The notes: a model not told the origin generated them from the sequence alone. DNA of 25,391 nt from CAZKYX01 sp964557125 (GCA_964557125.1 CAZKYX010000017.1:1-25391); one strand, 5' to 3'. Counted from the first letter of the stretch, positions 14,506 through 21,795 are shown. Numbers and translations: made by a program.

Positions 14506-16455
14506 TCAGAGCTTCGCTTTAAAAGTTTCTTTAAATACCTTCTCAACTTCTTCTCTAATAGGGGTAACATCAGCTTTTGTAAGGTTTTTTTCAAGGCTTT
14601 TGTAGATAATTCTGAATGTTTTATTCTGTTTGTAGCTATTAAGATACTCAACGTCGCTAATAAGACTATTTACTTTTTTAAGAGCACTCGCCACTTCGTT
14701 AAATGTATACTGATTGCCAATTTCAACAGTAATATCCTCTATAATGGGTGGAAATTTCGAGCTTTCTATATACTTTTTCTTGGAGGTGGCATGTGAAAGT
14801 ATTGGGTGTAGGTCTAGCTCAAAGAATACCTGGTTGTCTTCTATTTCAATGGTTCCGACGTGCTTTCCAAAAACTTCTATGTTTGCTCCTGAAATGCTTT
14901 CTTCGTTTGTGGAAAAAGAAAATTTTTCAATTCCCAAGATTGTTAATAATTGCTCAATAAGTCCTTTCATTTTATAAAACGTTGCATTGTTTCCTGCAAC
15001 TAGGGATGCAAAATGGAGCATTTCAATAGGAGTACCCGCTTCGGTTTTGTGGTACACATTTGCAACCTCAAAAAGTTGTTGGTTATCAATATTTTTATTT
15101 TGCTCAGAAACTGCAAGGAGACTTGGGATAAGCGAATTTCTGAGGTATTCGTGGTCCGTGTCAAGTGGATTTTTTAGTCTGATAGCTTTTTCAATTGGTC
15201 CATCAAACATTTCTTCAGCGACCATTGAGTATGTATATGTTTCGTTAAATCCCCAAAACTTCATCGCCTCTTTGATCTTTGATATCCAATAAAACTCATC
15301 TTTTTCTTGGGTGTAGTACTCTTGAGAATGTAATTGGGGTAATTGATTTGGGATTTTGTGATACCCATACACTCGAGCAATTTCTTCAATAACATCCTCG
15401 GCAATTTCCATATCGTCATTTCTGACAGATGGGATGCTAACGACAAACGTTCCAGGCTTTGACGTGATGTCAAACCCAAGATTGGTGAGAATTGAAGTTA
15501 TGGTGCTGGGTGGAATTTCAATACCAATGAGTGCATTTACTTGCTCTTGAGTTACTGTAATTTCTTTCTTGCTTGGCTTGTTAGGATAGATATCAATTAT
15601 CTCAGAGATTATTTTTCCTTTTGCATATTTTTCTATAAGTTCAATCCCTCTCATGAACGTTGGCAGAACTAGTTCTGGGTCAACTCCTTTTTCGTTGAGA
15701 ACTGCAGCTTCCGTTCTTATTCCCAAGCCCATTGAGGTTTTACGAAGAATAGTTGGGTTCAGGTTATCTATAAACAGCACGATTCGGGTTGTGATGTCGG
15801 TGACCACGCTGTTGTTGGTACCCATGACACCGAGTAAGTCTATGATTTCTCCGGTACCGTCCTCGGCAATGATATCTCCACCAGCAAGCGTGTATTCCTT
15901 TTCATCGAGTGTTTGAATCTTCTCTCCTTTTCTAGATTTTCTTATTATTAATGTATGGTTCTTGAGTCTATCGTAATCAAATACGTGTGAAGGGTGACCA
16001 ACCTCACGCATAATATAATTTGTTGTATCAACAACGTTATTAATGCTTCGTATCCCTGTTCTCTCAAGTCTTTTTTGAATATATTCAGGAGATGGAGCAA
16101 GTTCTATTTCCATAACAACAGCCATAATCCTATTTACCAGTTCACTATCGTTTTTAATGTTAAGCAGTGGGCTTGATTGCGTGTTTGCTGTTTTTTTCAG
16201 TTGTGTATGGGGCTTAAATTCAGCTTTGTATCCTGCTTGGGGAAGAACAGCACTTGCTTCCCGTGCTATTCCTTCAATTGACATGAGGTCTGGTCTGTTG
16301 GTTGTTACTTCAATGTCAAAAACAATATCGTCCTCAACCTCTTCCATTCGTTCTATAGAAACGGAGGTAAGACTCATGCTGTCTGCAAATTCTTTTGGGG
16401 TAGCATTTGTTGAGAGAAAATCTTTGAGCCAATTGTTAGGTATTAGAATATTCAT
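14506..16455 (-). CDS. pheT: Phenylalanyl-tRNA synthetase β subunit, short form
   Basis: A 649-aa β subunit, shorter than the roughly 790-aa classical form. The N-terminal region MNILIPNNWLKDFLSTNATPKEFADSM passes straight into VTTNRPDLMSIEGIAREASAVL, so the EMAP/OB tRNA-binding insertion is missing. The B3/B4 domain follows (IRSINNVVDTTNYIMREVGHPSHVFDYDRL). B5 is at EITVTQEQVNALIGIEIPP, then the catalytic-like core (ARVYGYHKIPNQLP), and the C-terminal ferredoxin-fold anticodon-binding domain is FPPIIEDITVEIGNQYTFNEV to KVFKETFKAKL. I start it at ATG 16455; an upstream in-frame ATG would only add repeat-encoded residues. It follows pheS in the same operon. Confidence 0.95.
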   Translation of the reverse strand: MNILIPNNWLKDFLSTNATPKEFADSMSLTSVSIERMEEVEDDIVFDIEVTTNRPDLMSIEGIAREASAVLPQAGYKAEFKPHTQLKKTANTQSSPLLNIKNDSELVNRIMAVVMEIELAPSPEYIQKRLERTGIRSINNVVDTTNYIMREVGHPSHVFDYDRLKNHTLIIRKSRKGEKIQTLDEKEYTLAGGDIIAEDGTGEIIDLLGVMGTNNSVVTDITTRIVLFIDNLNPTILRKTSMGLGIRTEAAVLNEKGVDPELVLPTFMRGIELIEKYAKGKIISEIIDIYPNKPSKKEITVTQEQVNALIGIEIPPSTITSILTNLGFDITSKPGTFVVSIPSVRNDDMEIAEDVIEEIARVYGYHKIPNQLPQLHSQEYYTQEKDEFYWISKIKEAMKFWGFNETYTYSMVAEEMFDGPIEKAIRLKNPLDTDHEYLRNSLIPSLLAVSEQNKNIDNQQLFEVANVYHKTEAGTPIEMLHFASLVAGNNATFYKMKGLIEQLLTILGIEKFSFSTNEESISGANIEVFGKHVGTIEIEDNQVFFELDLHPILSHATSKKKYIESSKFPPIIEDITVEIGNQYTFNEVASALKKVNSLISDVEYLNSYKQNKTFRIIYKSLEKNLTKADVTPIREEVEKVFKETFKAKL

Positions 16456-16459
16456 ATTG

Positions 16460-16522
16460 TTAGGTTGTAGGTTGTCCTCCAAGAGGACTAGCTATATTAT
16501 AGCTGCGTAGGTTGTAGGTTTT
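16460..16522. repeat. Two-hairpin repeat flanked by TAGGTTG heptamers (copy 1)
   Basis: Two TAGGTTG units at 16461-16474, then a perfect hairpin GTCCTC-CAA-GAGGAC (16474-16488), a second perfect hairpin AGCTAT-ATT-ATAGCT (16490-16504), then TAGGTTG TAGGTTT (16508-16521). It occupies almost the whole gap between the pheS stop and the pheT start. A close copy lies upstream of rplT. Confidence 0.85.
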
Positions 16523-16529
16523 AGACATA

Positions 16530-17558
16530 TTAAAATTGACGGAGAAACTCCAGATTATTTGAATACAACACGCGTAAATCGTCTAAAGCTAGTCCTTCTT
16601 TCATCATAAGTACCCGCTCAACTCCCCATCCAAAAGCAAAACCATTATATTTTTTAGGATCAATGTTTCCTGCTTTTAATACATTTGGGTGAACCATCCC
16701 TGAACCTCCCATTTCAAGCCAACCTCCTTTGCAAAGCCTACATCCTTTGCCCTTGCACACACCGCACGTTACATCAATTTCAAATGATGGTTCTGTAAAT
16801 TGGAAATGGTACGGTCTAATCCGAAATCCCCTCTCTTCTCCAAAGTAGGACTTAACAAAGTAATCCAGAACCCCTTTTAGATGGGAAATGTTGATGTTTT
16901 CTCCAACGACAAGCCCCTCAAACTGATGAAACATTTGTGTATGTGACACATCGCTTTGCCTTCTATAACATTTTGCAATATTAAGCATTTTTATCGGGAG
17001 TTTTCCCTTTAACATCTCTCTAACCTGTCCTGAGGATGTGTGAGGTGTAAGAAGAACAGGTCCTTTGTCTTTGTCTGTTGGAAGTTCTACAAAAAAGGTT
17101 TCCCAGTCATCTCGTGCTGGATGTTCTTCTGGAAAATTGAGTGCTCCAAAAGCGTACCAATCATATTCAACCTCAGGGTATGCAACTCGAGTAAATCCAA
17201 TTTTTCCAAAAATATTTGTAATTTCCTCAATTGCCTGAGTTACCAAATGCAAGGAGCCTAGCGGTGGTTTTTCTCCTGGAAGTGTTACATCTTGCACCTT
17301 AATTTCGTTTGAAACGTGTATTTTAAGAGTTTTTTTATCCTCAATTAGCTCCTCTACTGTTTTTTTTATCTCGTTGGCAAGTCTGCCAATCTCTGGACGC
17401 TTTTCAAGGGGTATATTTGGAATGTTTTTAATAAATAAGGTCAGTCTTCCTTTTTTTCCTAAAAATTCCTCCTTGAGGGCATCAAGCCCGTCAGGATCTG
17501 TTTCTTCAATAAGCAGCGAGAGGGCGTCATTTTTGATTTTTATCAGTTCTTCTTCCAT
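16530..17558 (-). CDS. pheS: Phenylalanyl-tRNA synthetase α subunit
   Basis: A 342-aa class II catalytic subunit. The N terminus is a short coiled coil (EEELIKIKNDALSLLIEE). GKKGRLTLFIKNIPNIPLEKRPEIGRLANEIK is the conserved pre-catalytic arm. Motif 1 lies near GFTRVAYPEVEYDWYAFGALNFPEEHPARD, motif 2 around RCYRRQSDVSHTQMFHQFEGLVVGENI, motif 3 around NGFAFGWGVERVLMMKEGL. CGVCKGKGCRLCKGGW supplies four Cys, a possible zinc site. I start it at ATG 17558, overlapping the NUDIX stop by 16 bp; an upstream ATG (17603) would lie deeper inside that gene. Confidence 0.96.
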   Translation of the reverse strand: MEEELIKIKNDALSLLIEETDPDGLDALKEEFLGKKGRLTLFIKNIPNIPLEKRPEIGRLANEIKKTVEELIEDKKTLKIHVSNEIKVQDVTLPGEKPPLGSLHLVTQAIEEITNIFGKIGFTRVAYPEVEYDWYAFGALNFPEEHPARDDWETFFVELPTDKDKGPVLLTPHTSSGQVREMLKGKLPIKMLNIAKCYRRQSDVSHTQMFHQFEGLVVGENINISHLKGVLDYFVKSYFGEERGFRIRPYHFQFTEPSFEIDVTCGVCKGKGCRLCKGGWLEMGGSGMVHPNVLKAGNIDPKKYNGFAFGWGVERVLMMKEGLALDDLRVLYSNNLEFLRQF

Positions 17559-17971
17559 ACTGTCTGGTACGTTTCGATGAGTAATTTTGTACTTTTTATG
17601 CACTGAGTAAAGTCAATGTTTTCGAGTGTCATCCACTTTGCATCAGCGGTTTCGTCATCATTTTCAGTATTAATTGTACCAGAAACCCAGCGTGCCGGAT
17701 ATCCAAACAAATCGTACGTATTTTTGTCTCCGGTTCCTTTGTGAGTGATTTTTAATGGGGTGTTGGTAAGAAGCTCAATGACAAGTCCTGTTTCCTCTTC
17801 AATTTCTCGAATGCAGGCGCTTTCAGGAGTTTCATTTTTTTCAACTCCTCCTCCTGGGAATTGCCACTTATTATGAGTAAGTAAATTGCGTGGGTCACTT
17901 CTCTGTGTAAGTAACACTTGTCCACTTTCATTGAAAATGAGTGCTACCGCTACTTTTATTACTCTGCTCAT
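17543..17971 (-). CDS. NUDIX hydrolase
   Basis: A 142-aa NUDIX-fold pyrophosphohydrolase. KVAVALIFNESGQVLLTQRSDP is the first β-strand region. WQFPGGGVEKNETPESACIREIEEETGL is an intact NUDIX box with the metal-binding Glu residues (REIEEE). The family hydrolyses nucleoside diphosphate-X compounds such as oxidised dNTPs; substrate cannot be read from the sequence. It is the first gene of NUDIX-pheS-pheT and overlaps pheS by 16 bp, implying coupled translation. It starts directly after the terminator of the rplT operon. Only a weak TATTAA is available as -10, so its promoter is unclear. Confidence 0.92.
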   Translation of the reverse strand: MSRVIKVAVALIFNESGQVLLTQRSDPRNLLTHNKWQFPGGGVEKNETPESACIREIEEETGLVIELLTNTPLKITHKGTGDKNTYDLFGYPARWVSGTINTENDDETADAKWMTLENIDFTQCIKSTKLLIETYQTVWKKN

Positions 17972-17979
17972 AGGTATTT

Positions 17980-18004
17980 AATAAAAAACCCCGCCATGGC
18001 GGGG
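17980..18004 (-). terminator. Intrinsic terminator of the infC-rpmI-rplT transcript
   Basis: On the minus strand: a GC-rich self-complementary stem, CCCCGCC-AT-GGCGGGG (18004-17989), followed by TTTTTTATT. It lies 29 bp after the rplT stop. Confidence 0.95.
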
Positions 18005-18033
18005 TCTGCTATAGTCTATCGATTACAGAAATG

Positions 18034-18387
18034 TTACTTCGATTCAAAAGCTGTTTTTACAACTTCGGCAAAGACCGTTGGATCTTCCACAACGAGACCA
18101 GCGAGAATTTTTCTATCAATAATAATATTTTTGTCTTTAAGAGCTTTAATAAAGGTGCTGTATGAGTGTTCTTGTAGCTTAACTGCTTCACCAATTCTTG
18201 TAATCCACAATCTGCGTGAATCTCTTTTCATTCTTTTTCGACCGTGATAGGCATATTGATCAGAATGAAGAACGGCAGCTGTTGCTGTTCTAATTAATCT
18301 ACTTCTTGAACCTCTGTATCCTTTTGCGAGTTCAAGTGTCTTTTTATGTTTTGCGTGTGAGGCAACGCCTCTTTTTACTCTTGTCAT
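18034..18387 (-). CDS. rplT: Ribosomal protein bL20
   Basis: A 117-aa L20. MTRVKRGVASHAKHKKTLELAKGYRGSRSRLIRTA matches the family N terminus (MxRVKRGxxARxRHKKxLKxAKGYxGxRS). The rest, including DSRRLWITRIGEAVKL and EDPTVFAEVVKTAF, is also typical. The start is ATG 18387; a longer open frame upstream only translates the intergenic repeat. It is the third gene of infC-rpmI-rplT, the standard bacterial order, in which L20 often represses the operon by binding leader RNA. I see no obvious L20-binding structure here, but a two-hairpin repeat lies just ahead of the gene. Confidence 0.96.
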   Translation of the reverse strand: MTRVKRGVASHAKHKKTLELAKGYRGSRSRLIRTATAAVLHSDQYAYHGRKRMKRDSRRLWITRIGEAVKLQEHSYSTFIKALKDKNIIIDRKILAGLVVEDPTVFAEVVKTAFESK

Positions 18388-18397
18388 ATTTGGTTTG

Positions 18398-18462
18398 TAG
18401 GTTGTAGGTTGTAGGTTGCCCTCCAAGAGGACTAGCTATTTCATAGCGGCGTAGGTTGTAGT
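18398..18462. repeat. Two-hairpin repeat flanked by TAGGTTG heptamers (copy 2)
   Basis: Three exact TAGGTTG units (18398-18418), hairpin CCTC-CAA-GAGG (18420-18430), hairpin GCTAT-TTC-ATAGC (18435-18447), then GTAGGTTGTAG. The core CCTCCAAGAGGACTAGCTAT is identical to the copy before pheT. It lies just upstream of rplT. Confidence 0.85.
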
Positions 18463-18476
18463 TCAATTTTTTAAAA

Positions 18477-18511
18477 CTACTCACTACTCACTACCCACTA
18501 TAACCTAATTA
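18477..18511. repeat. Heptamer array (CTACTCA-like)
   Basis: Units CTACTCA, CTACTCA, CTACCCA, CTATAAC, CTAATTA lie in register, between the rpmI stop and the two-hairpin repeat. The last unit touches the rpmI stop codon. Confidence 0.7.
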
Positions 18512-18712
18512 TGCTTCTCCTAATAAATGTTTTACCTTTTTTGCAAATGCTCCTGTAACAAATTTTTGTTCTTTTTGAGCTCTCTGCGCTCTTTTAGAAC
18601 GTTTTGAGCGTAAATGGCTTCTCATTTGTGAGCCGCGTAGCACTTTGCCATTTTTGGTAACCTTAAAGCGTCTACTGACACTTCTTTTCACTTTCATTTT
18701 TGTTTTTTTCAT
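18509..18712 (-). CDS. rpmI: Ribosomal protein bL35
   Basis: A 67-aa L35. It is very basic. KVKRSVSRRFKVTKNGKVLRGSQMRSHLRSKRSKRAQR corresponds to the family pattern KTxxaaaKRFkxTgsGkikr…HxlxkKsxkrkR. It lies 2 bp after the infC stop and before rplT, as in most bacteria. It has no independent promoter that I can see. Confidence 0.94.
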   Translation of the reverse strand: MKKTKMKVKRSVSRRFKVTKNGKVLRGSQMRSHLRSKRSKRAQRAQKEQKFVTGAFAKKVKHLLGEA

Positions 18713-18714
18713 AA

Positions 18715-19251
18715 TTATTTTGTTTTTGTAACGATGACAACGAGCTGTCTTCCTTCCATGTGCATTTCGCGTTCTATTTTTGCAATATCCTGAATACTTT
18801 CAAGTACTCTATTCATTGTTGCTTCTCCTAATTCCTTTTTCGTTATTTGGCGTCCTGCAAATTTTATTGCGAATTTTACTTTATCTCCGTCAGCCAAAAA
18901 TTCTCGTGCCTTTTTTAATTTAACCGCTAAATCGTGTTCACCGATAAAGGGTCCAAAACGAATTTGTTTTGTTTGGGAAGTTTTACTCCCCTTTTTTTCT
19001 TCCTGTTTTTTCTTTTTCAGCTGATAAAGAAATTTTGAAAAGTCGATGACTTTTACGACTGGTGGTTTTGCTAATGGTGCAACTTCAACCAAATCAACTC
19101 CTTGCTCTTCTGCAATTTTTCGTGCCTCTTCAATGCTTACTACGCCCAGTTGTTTTGCGTCTTTATCGATTAGTCTCACAACCTCAGCTCTAATCTGGTG
19201 ATTTCGTCTATAAAAAACGTTTCTTTGTTGTTGTCTATTGTTTGTTCTCAA
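18715..19251 (-). CDS. infC: Translation initiation factor IF-3
   Basis: A 178-aa IF-3. The N domain carries NHQIRAEVVRLIDKDAKQLGVVSIEEARKIAEEQGVDLVEVAPLAKPPVVKVIDFSKFLYQ, the family signature. A Lys-rich linker follows, then the C domain (KQIRFGPFIGEHDLAVKLKKAREFLADGDKVKFAIKFAGRQIT). The only in-frame start that gives a full N domain is TTG at 19251, which lies inside the end of thrS (17-bp overlap). Non-AUG starts are characteristic of infC (AUU in E. coli, used for autoregulation), so a TTG start fits. IF-3 checks start-codon pairing on the 30S subunit. Confidence 0.95.
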   Translation of the reverse strand: MRTNNRQQQRNVFYRRNHQIRAEVVRLIDKDAKQLGVVSIEEARKIAEEQGVDLVEVAPLAKPPVVKVIDFSKFLYQLKKKKQEEKKGSKTSQTKQIRFGPFIGEHDLAVKLKKAREFLADGDKVKFAIKFAGRQITKKELGEATMNRVLESIQDIAKIEREMHMEGRQLVVIVTKTK

Positions 19252-20497
19252 TGGCGTCTTTGACTAGTCGTATAAAATCCGGCAGTTCTACTTGTCCTAG
19301 ATCTTTTCCGTTTCTCTGTCTTACAGTCACAAAAGAACTTCCAGTCTCAAGTGACTTTTGTTCTTCCTGACCGCCTATTATACACATATAGGGTACTTTT
19401 TGTAAAGTAGCCTCACGAATTTTATTTCCGAGCGTGTTATTTGAATTGTCCTGTTCTACTCGTAGCCCCGAAGTTTTTATCTCCTCTGTAACCTTTTGGG
19501 CATAGTCTGCAAACTTATCTGAAACTGGCAAAATACTGACTTGGATTGGTGATAACCATGTGGGGAATGCGCCTTGAAAATGTTCTGTTAATATACCGAT
19601 ATACCGCTCAAATGAGCCCAATATAGCTCTGTGAACCATGACCGGCCGCTTTTCCTGACCATCTGAATCAATATAGGTAAGCTTGAATGCTTCGGGTTGG
19701 TGAAAATCAAGTTGAACGGTTGCCAATTGCCATTCTCGACCTAATGAGTCCTTAATATGAACGTCAATTTTGGGTCCGTAAAATGCTCCATCTTGAGGTT
19801 TTAGGGAATACTTTAATTTTTTCATTTTCAGCGCTTTTTCTAAATCCTCTTCAGCTTTCTTCCAGTTTTCCTCTGTTCCTGCGAATAGTTCTGGTCTGGT
19901 AGCAAGTCGAAAATCAAATTCAAATCCAAACTTTGTATAGAATTCAATCATCATGTCAAGAATGCTCCCAACTTCATCAAAGATTTGAGCTTCTGTACAA
20001 AAAATGTGGGCATCATCCATGGTAATTTGACGCACCCTTAGCAGTCCATTTACTTCACCAGATTTTTCGCGGCGGTGCAGTCTTCCAATTTCAGCAAGTC
20101 TTAATGGGAGCTCTCTATAACTGCGTGGCCTAAATCTGTACAAAACCGTTGATTCAGGGCAGTTCATTGGCTTTAGGGTGTAGCTTACACCTTTTGAGTC
20201 ATCTTCTTCATCAGACAGCGAAAGATTGTACATGTTGTGTTCTCCAAATTTTACCCAGTGACCTGACTGCTTGAAGAGCTCACTTTTCACCATAATCGGT
20301 GAAGATGTTTCAAGATACCCAGCCTTTTCAGTGAGTTCTCGTATGTATTTTTCAAGCTGTTTGAAAATTGTCATTCCTTTTGGAAGCCAGAAAGGGGCTC
20401 CTGGAGCAATTTCATTGGTAAAGAATAATTCTTGCTCTTGGCCAATCTGTTTGTGGTCTTTCAGTTGCTTTTCCTCGTCGTTCATAGTGGGGCTCAT
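19235..20497 (-). CDS. thrS: Threonyl-tRNA synthetase lacking TGS and editing domains
   Basis: A 420-aa ThrRS; usual bacterial enzymes have about 580-640 residues. It opens at the linker before the catalytic core (EEKQLKDHKQIGQEQELFF). Zinc ligands are Cys113 (MNCPES), His164 (DDAHIF) and a His near 290 (VMVHRAILGS). Motif 2 is near RLHRREKSGEVNGLLRVRQIT, motif 3 near GSFERYIGILTEHF. The anticodon domain is DKFADYAQKVTEEIK to the end. Neither the TGS domain nor the HxxxH editing domain is present, so Ser-tRNA-Thr cannot be cleared in cis. ATG 20497 overlaps the previous stop (ATGA). A TACAAT across that point would start a transcript 4 nt before a second ATG at 20485, giving a 416-aa product. 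Confidence 0.93.
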   Translation of the reverse strand: MSPTMNDEEKQLKDHKQIGQEQELFFTNEIAPGAPFWLPKGMTIFKQLEKYIRELTEKAGYLETSSPIMVKSELFKQSGHWVKFGEHNMYNLSLSDEEDDSKGVSYTLKPMNCPESTVLYRFRPRSYRELPLRLAEIGRLHRREKSGEVNGLLRVRQITMDDAHIFCTEAQIFDEVGSILDMMIEFYTKFGFEFDFRLATRPELFAGTEENWKKAEEDLEKALKMKKLKYSLKPQDGAFYGPKIDVHIKDSLGREWQLATVQLDFHQPEAFKLTYIDSDGQEKRPVMVHRAILGSFERYIGILTEHFQGAFPTWLSPIQVSILPVSDKFADYAQKVTEEIKTSGLRVEQDNSNNTLGNKIREATLQKVPYMCIIGGQEEQKSLETGSSFVTVRQRNGKDLGQVELPDFIRLVKDAIENKQ

Positions 20498-20525
20498 TGT
20501 AGCAGATTAGGGTTATTTTGTGCAA
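20489..20525 (-). promoter_or_regulatory. Promoter at the thrS start
   Basis: On the minus strand: TTGCAC (20525-20520), an 18-bp spacer and TACAAT (20501-20496), which overlaps the first thrS ATG. The predicted +1 near 20489 would bypass that ATG and place the ATG at 20485 four bases from the 5' end. Confidence 0.6.
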
Positions 20526-20718
20526 TAAAGCGAATGATATTTGTAATAAAGGTGCCGACAATCGGAATGACATCTATTCGAGAAAACAAAAAACCAGCAA
20601 CGGCAACGATAATAGTGGCGCCAATAAGCGTACCAAAAGACCATGCGATGCCGCCCAAAAAATTGTTAACCATCATTTGTCTTATCGGATGGTTGACTCT
20701 GTGGTGTTTTTCTTCCAT
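20494..20718 (-). CDS. Small two-helix membrane protein (DUF5665-like)
   Basis: A 74-aa protein with a charged N terminus (MEEKHHRVNHPIRQMMVNN) and two hydrophobic stretches: GGIAWSFGTLIGATIIVAVAGFLF and VIPIVGTFITNIIRFI. The pattern of a Gly-rich TM helix followed by 'DxIPIVGxFI' is what I recall for DUF5665; this is from memory, not a search. A perfect TATAAT (20730-20725) puts the transcript start on the A of its ATG; the -35 is poor (TTGGCT, 19 bp). Its TGA overlaps the thrS ATG, so expression may couple membrane protein and ThrRS. Function unknown. Confidence 0.72.
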   Translation of the reverse strand: MEEKHHRVNHPIRQMMVNNFLGGIAWSFGTLIGATIIVAVAGFLFSRIDVIPIVGTFITNIIRFIAQNNPNLLQ

Positions 20719-20739
20719 AAAATTATTATATTGGTTTTG

Positions 20740-21315
20740 TTAAGCAAAGCCAAGGGTTGGGGCGATTGCCTGCATAGAAGAGAGAACTATTTGTATATAT
20801 GTATTTACCTTAATTCCCAACGACTGTTCACATAAAAGAATTTGCTTTCTATCAACAGACTTTGCAAAGGAAGTGTCCCCCATTTTTTTGAGAATAAATT
20901 CGGTAGTAACCATATTCATTTTTTTATCCTTTTGTACGAGCGCACAGGCAATAACAAATCCCGTAAGCTCGTCACAGGTATATATTGCCCAATCCATTGG
21001 AGTCACAGGCTGTATTTTTGTATACGCAAAATTATGAGCTTTGATTGCAGTCATGACCTCCTTTGGAAGGAGCTTTCCTATTTTCTCTTCAAGGTAAAGG
21101 GTGTGCTTTTCGGGCGTATTTCTTGTGATTTCATAGTCGGCATCATGTAAAAGACCCGTTAGTCCCCACATATCCAAATCGATTGGCTTTTTTGTGACTC
21201 CTGCGTAGTACTTTCCAATTGCTCGCATTGCAGCCTCTGCTGCCAAGTGATGATTGATGAGGTTGGGGGCTTTTGTATAAACAAGAAGCGTTGAGTATGC
21301 ATCCTGACGAGTCAT
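20740..21315 (-). CDS. HD-domain phosphohydrolase-like protein
   Basis: A 191-aa HD superfamily protein. Metal-ligand motifs are visible in order: LINHHLAAEAAMRAI (first His), GLLHDADYE (the His-Asp pair), IKAHNFAYT (third His) and CDELTGFVIACALV (Asp). This spacing is that of small HDIG-type hydrolases related to the YedJ/HDc group, which act on nucleotides or related phosphoesters; substrate is not predictable. Start ATG 21315 follows a heptamer array whose last unit supplies a TATACT (21328-21323), placing +1 one base before the ATG. It heads the HD - DUF5665 - thrS - infC - rpmI - rplT series, though internal promoters exist. Confidence 0.85.
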   Translation of the reverse strand: MTRQDAYSTLLVYTKAPNLINHHLAAEAAMRAIGKYYAGVTKKPIDLDMWGLTGLLHDADYEITRNTPEKHTLYLEEKIGKLLPKEVMTAIKAHNFAYTKIQPVTPMDWAIYTCDELTGFVIACALVQKDKKMNMVTTEFILKKMGDTSFAKSVDRKQILLCEQSLGIKVNTYIQIVLSSMQAIAPTLGFA

Positions 21316-21321
21316 ACCAAT

Positions 21322-21356
21322 AAGTATAAAGTATTTAGTATTTAGTATAAAGTATA
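21322..21356. repeat. Heptamer array (AAGTATA-like) upstream of the HD gene
   Basis: Five units in register: AAGTATA, AAGTATT, TAGTATT, TAGTATA, AAGTATA. On the minus strand each perfect unit reads TATACTT, a -10-like hexamer; the nearest one is placed for leaderless transcription of the HD gene. Confidence 0.8.
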
Positions 21357-21365
21357 CGGTTCATC

Positions 21366-21401
21366 TTGTAGATTAGGCTCAACTTTGATATGATATCAGA
21401 T
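21366..21401 (+). promoter_or_regulatory. Probable promoter of the tRNA-Val transcript
   Basis: TTGTAG (21366-21371), a 17-bp spacer and TATGAT (21389-21394). The predicted +1 is about 21401, some 50 nt ahead of the mature tRNA 5' end. Confidence 0.55.
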
Positions 21402-21407
21402 GCTTTT

Positions 21408-21451
21408 AGACTCGTAACTCAGTTTGGTTAGAGTACTTTCACAGACATCTT
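21408..21451 (+). other. tRNA 5'-half-like fragment upstream of tRNA-Val
   Basis: The sequence shows a 7-nt acceptor-like strand, TA, a perfect D-arm (ACTC-AGTTTGGTTA-GAGT) and a following stretch with GACAT at the anticodon position. The anticodon stem does not pair and no T arm exists; it runs into the intact tRNA-Val. It looks like a decayed or partial tRNA duplication inside the tRNA precursor. Confidence 0.5.
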
Positions 21452-21525
21452 GGAGTTATAGCTCAGCTGGTTAGAGCGTTGCATTGACATTGCAAAGGTC
21501 AGAGGTTCGAATCCTCTTAACTCCA
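21452..21525 (+). tRNA. tRNA-Val (anticodon GAC)
   Basis: A complete cloverleaf: acceptor GGAGTTA/TAACTCC, D-arm GCTC/GAGC with AGCTGGTTA loop, anticodon stem TTGCA/TGCAA around loop TTGACAT (anticodon GAC, positions 21486-21488), variable loop AGGTC, T-arm AGAGG/CCTCT with TTCGAAT, discriminator A. The CCA end is not encoded in full, so it must be added by the CCA enzyme. It reads GUC and GUU codons. Confidence 0.95.
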
Positions 21526-21545
21526 CATTGCAGCATCATATTCCA

Positions 21546-21770
21546 CTAACTATTAATCGTAAGCTCGACGACTCGAGTTACATTTATAGGACAAACGGGT
21601 TTACCATCTTGATTTAGCAGAATACCTTTGGGTTGTGCGCACAGTATAATTTCATCAAAGAATTCGCACCCGTTACAAGGCTTGAGTTCTCCACCCATTC
21701 TTCTCTTAAATGACGCTATATTTTTAGCAATAAATTCGTTTTTCGATAACGTATTGTTTTCAACTGTCAT
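21546..21770 (-). CDS. Cys-rich 74-aa orphan protein
   Basis: A 74-aa protein with no family that I recognise. The N-terminal half is helical and basic (NEFIAKNIASFKRRMGG). The C-terminal half has KPCNGCEFFDEIILCAQPKG and GKPVCPINVTRVVEL, i.e. four Cys (CxxC plus two singles) that could bind a metal. A very strong Shine-Dalgarno sequence, AAAGGAGGTG, lies 7 nt before the ATG, unlike the core genes of this window. It starts 25 bp after the stop of the 71-aa Cys-rich gene and must share its attenuated transcript. No signal peptide or TM helix is visible. Confidence 0.75.
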   Translation of the reverse strand: MTVENNTLSKNEFIAKNIASFKRRMGGELKPCNGCEFFDEIILCAQPKGILLNQDGKPVCPINVTRVVELTINS

Positions 21771-21795
21771 AACACTTCACCTCCTTTGGTATTTA

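Noticed and set aside
18388..18426. N-terminal extension of bL20 (and a similar one for pheT at 16456-16482)
   Set aside because: These codons translate the TAGGTTG repeat; family members begin at the internal ATG.
21400..21414. Mini-ORF MLLDS ahead of the tRNA as a third leader peptide
   Set aside because: It has only five codons, no terminator or alternate strands follow, and the downstream product is a tRNA.
21408..21451. A second functional tRNA
   Set aside because: The anticodon stem does not pair and the T arm and 3' acceptor strand are absent.
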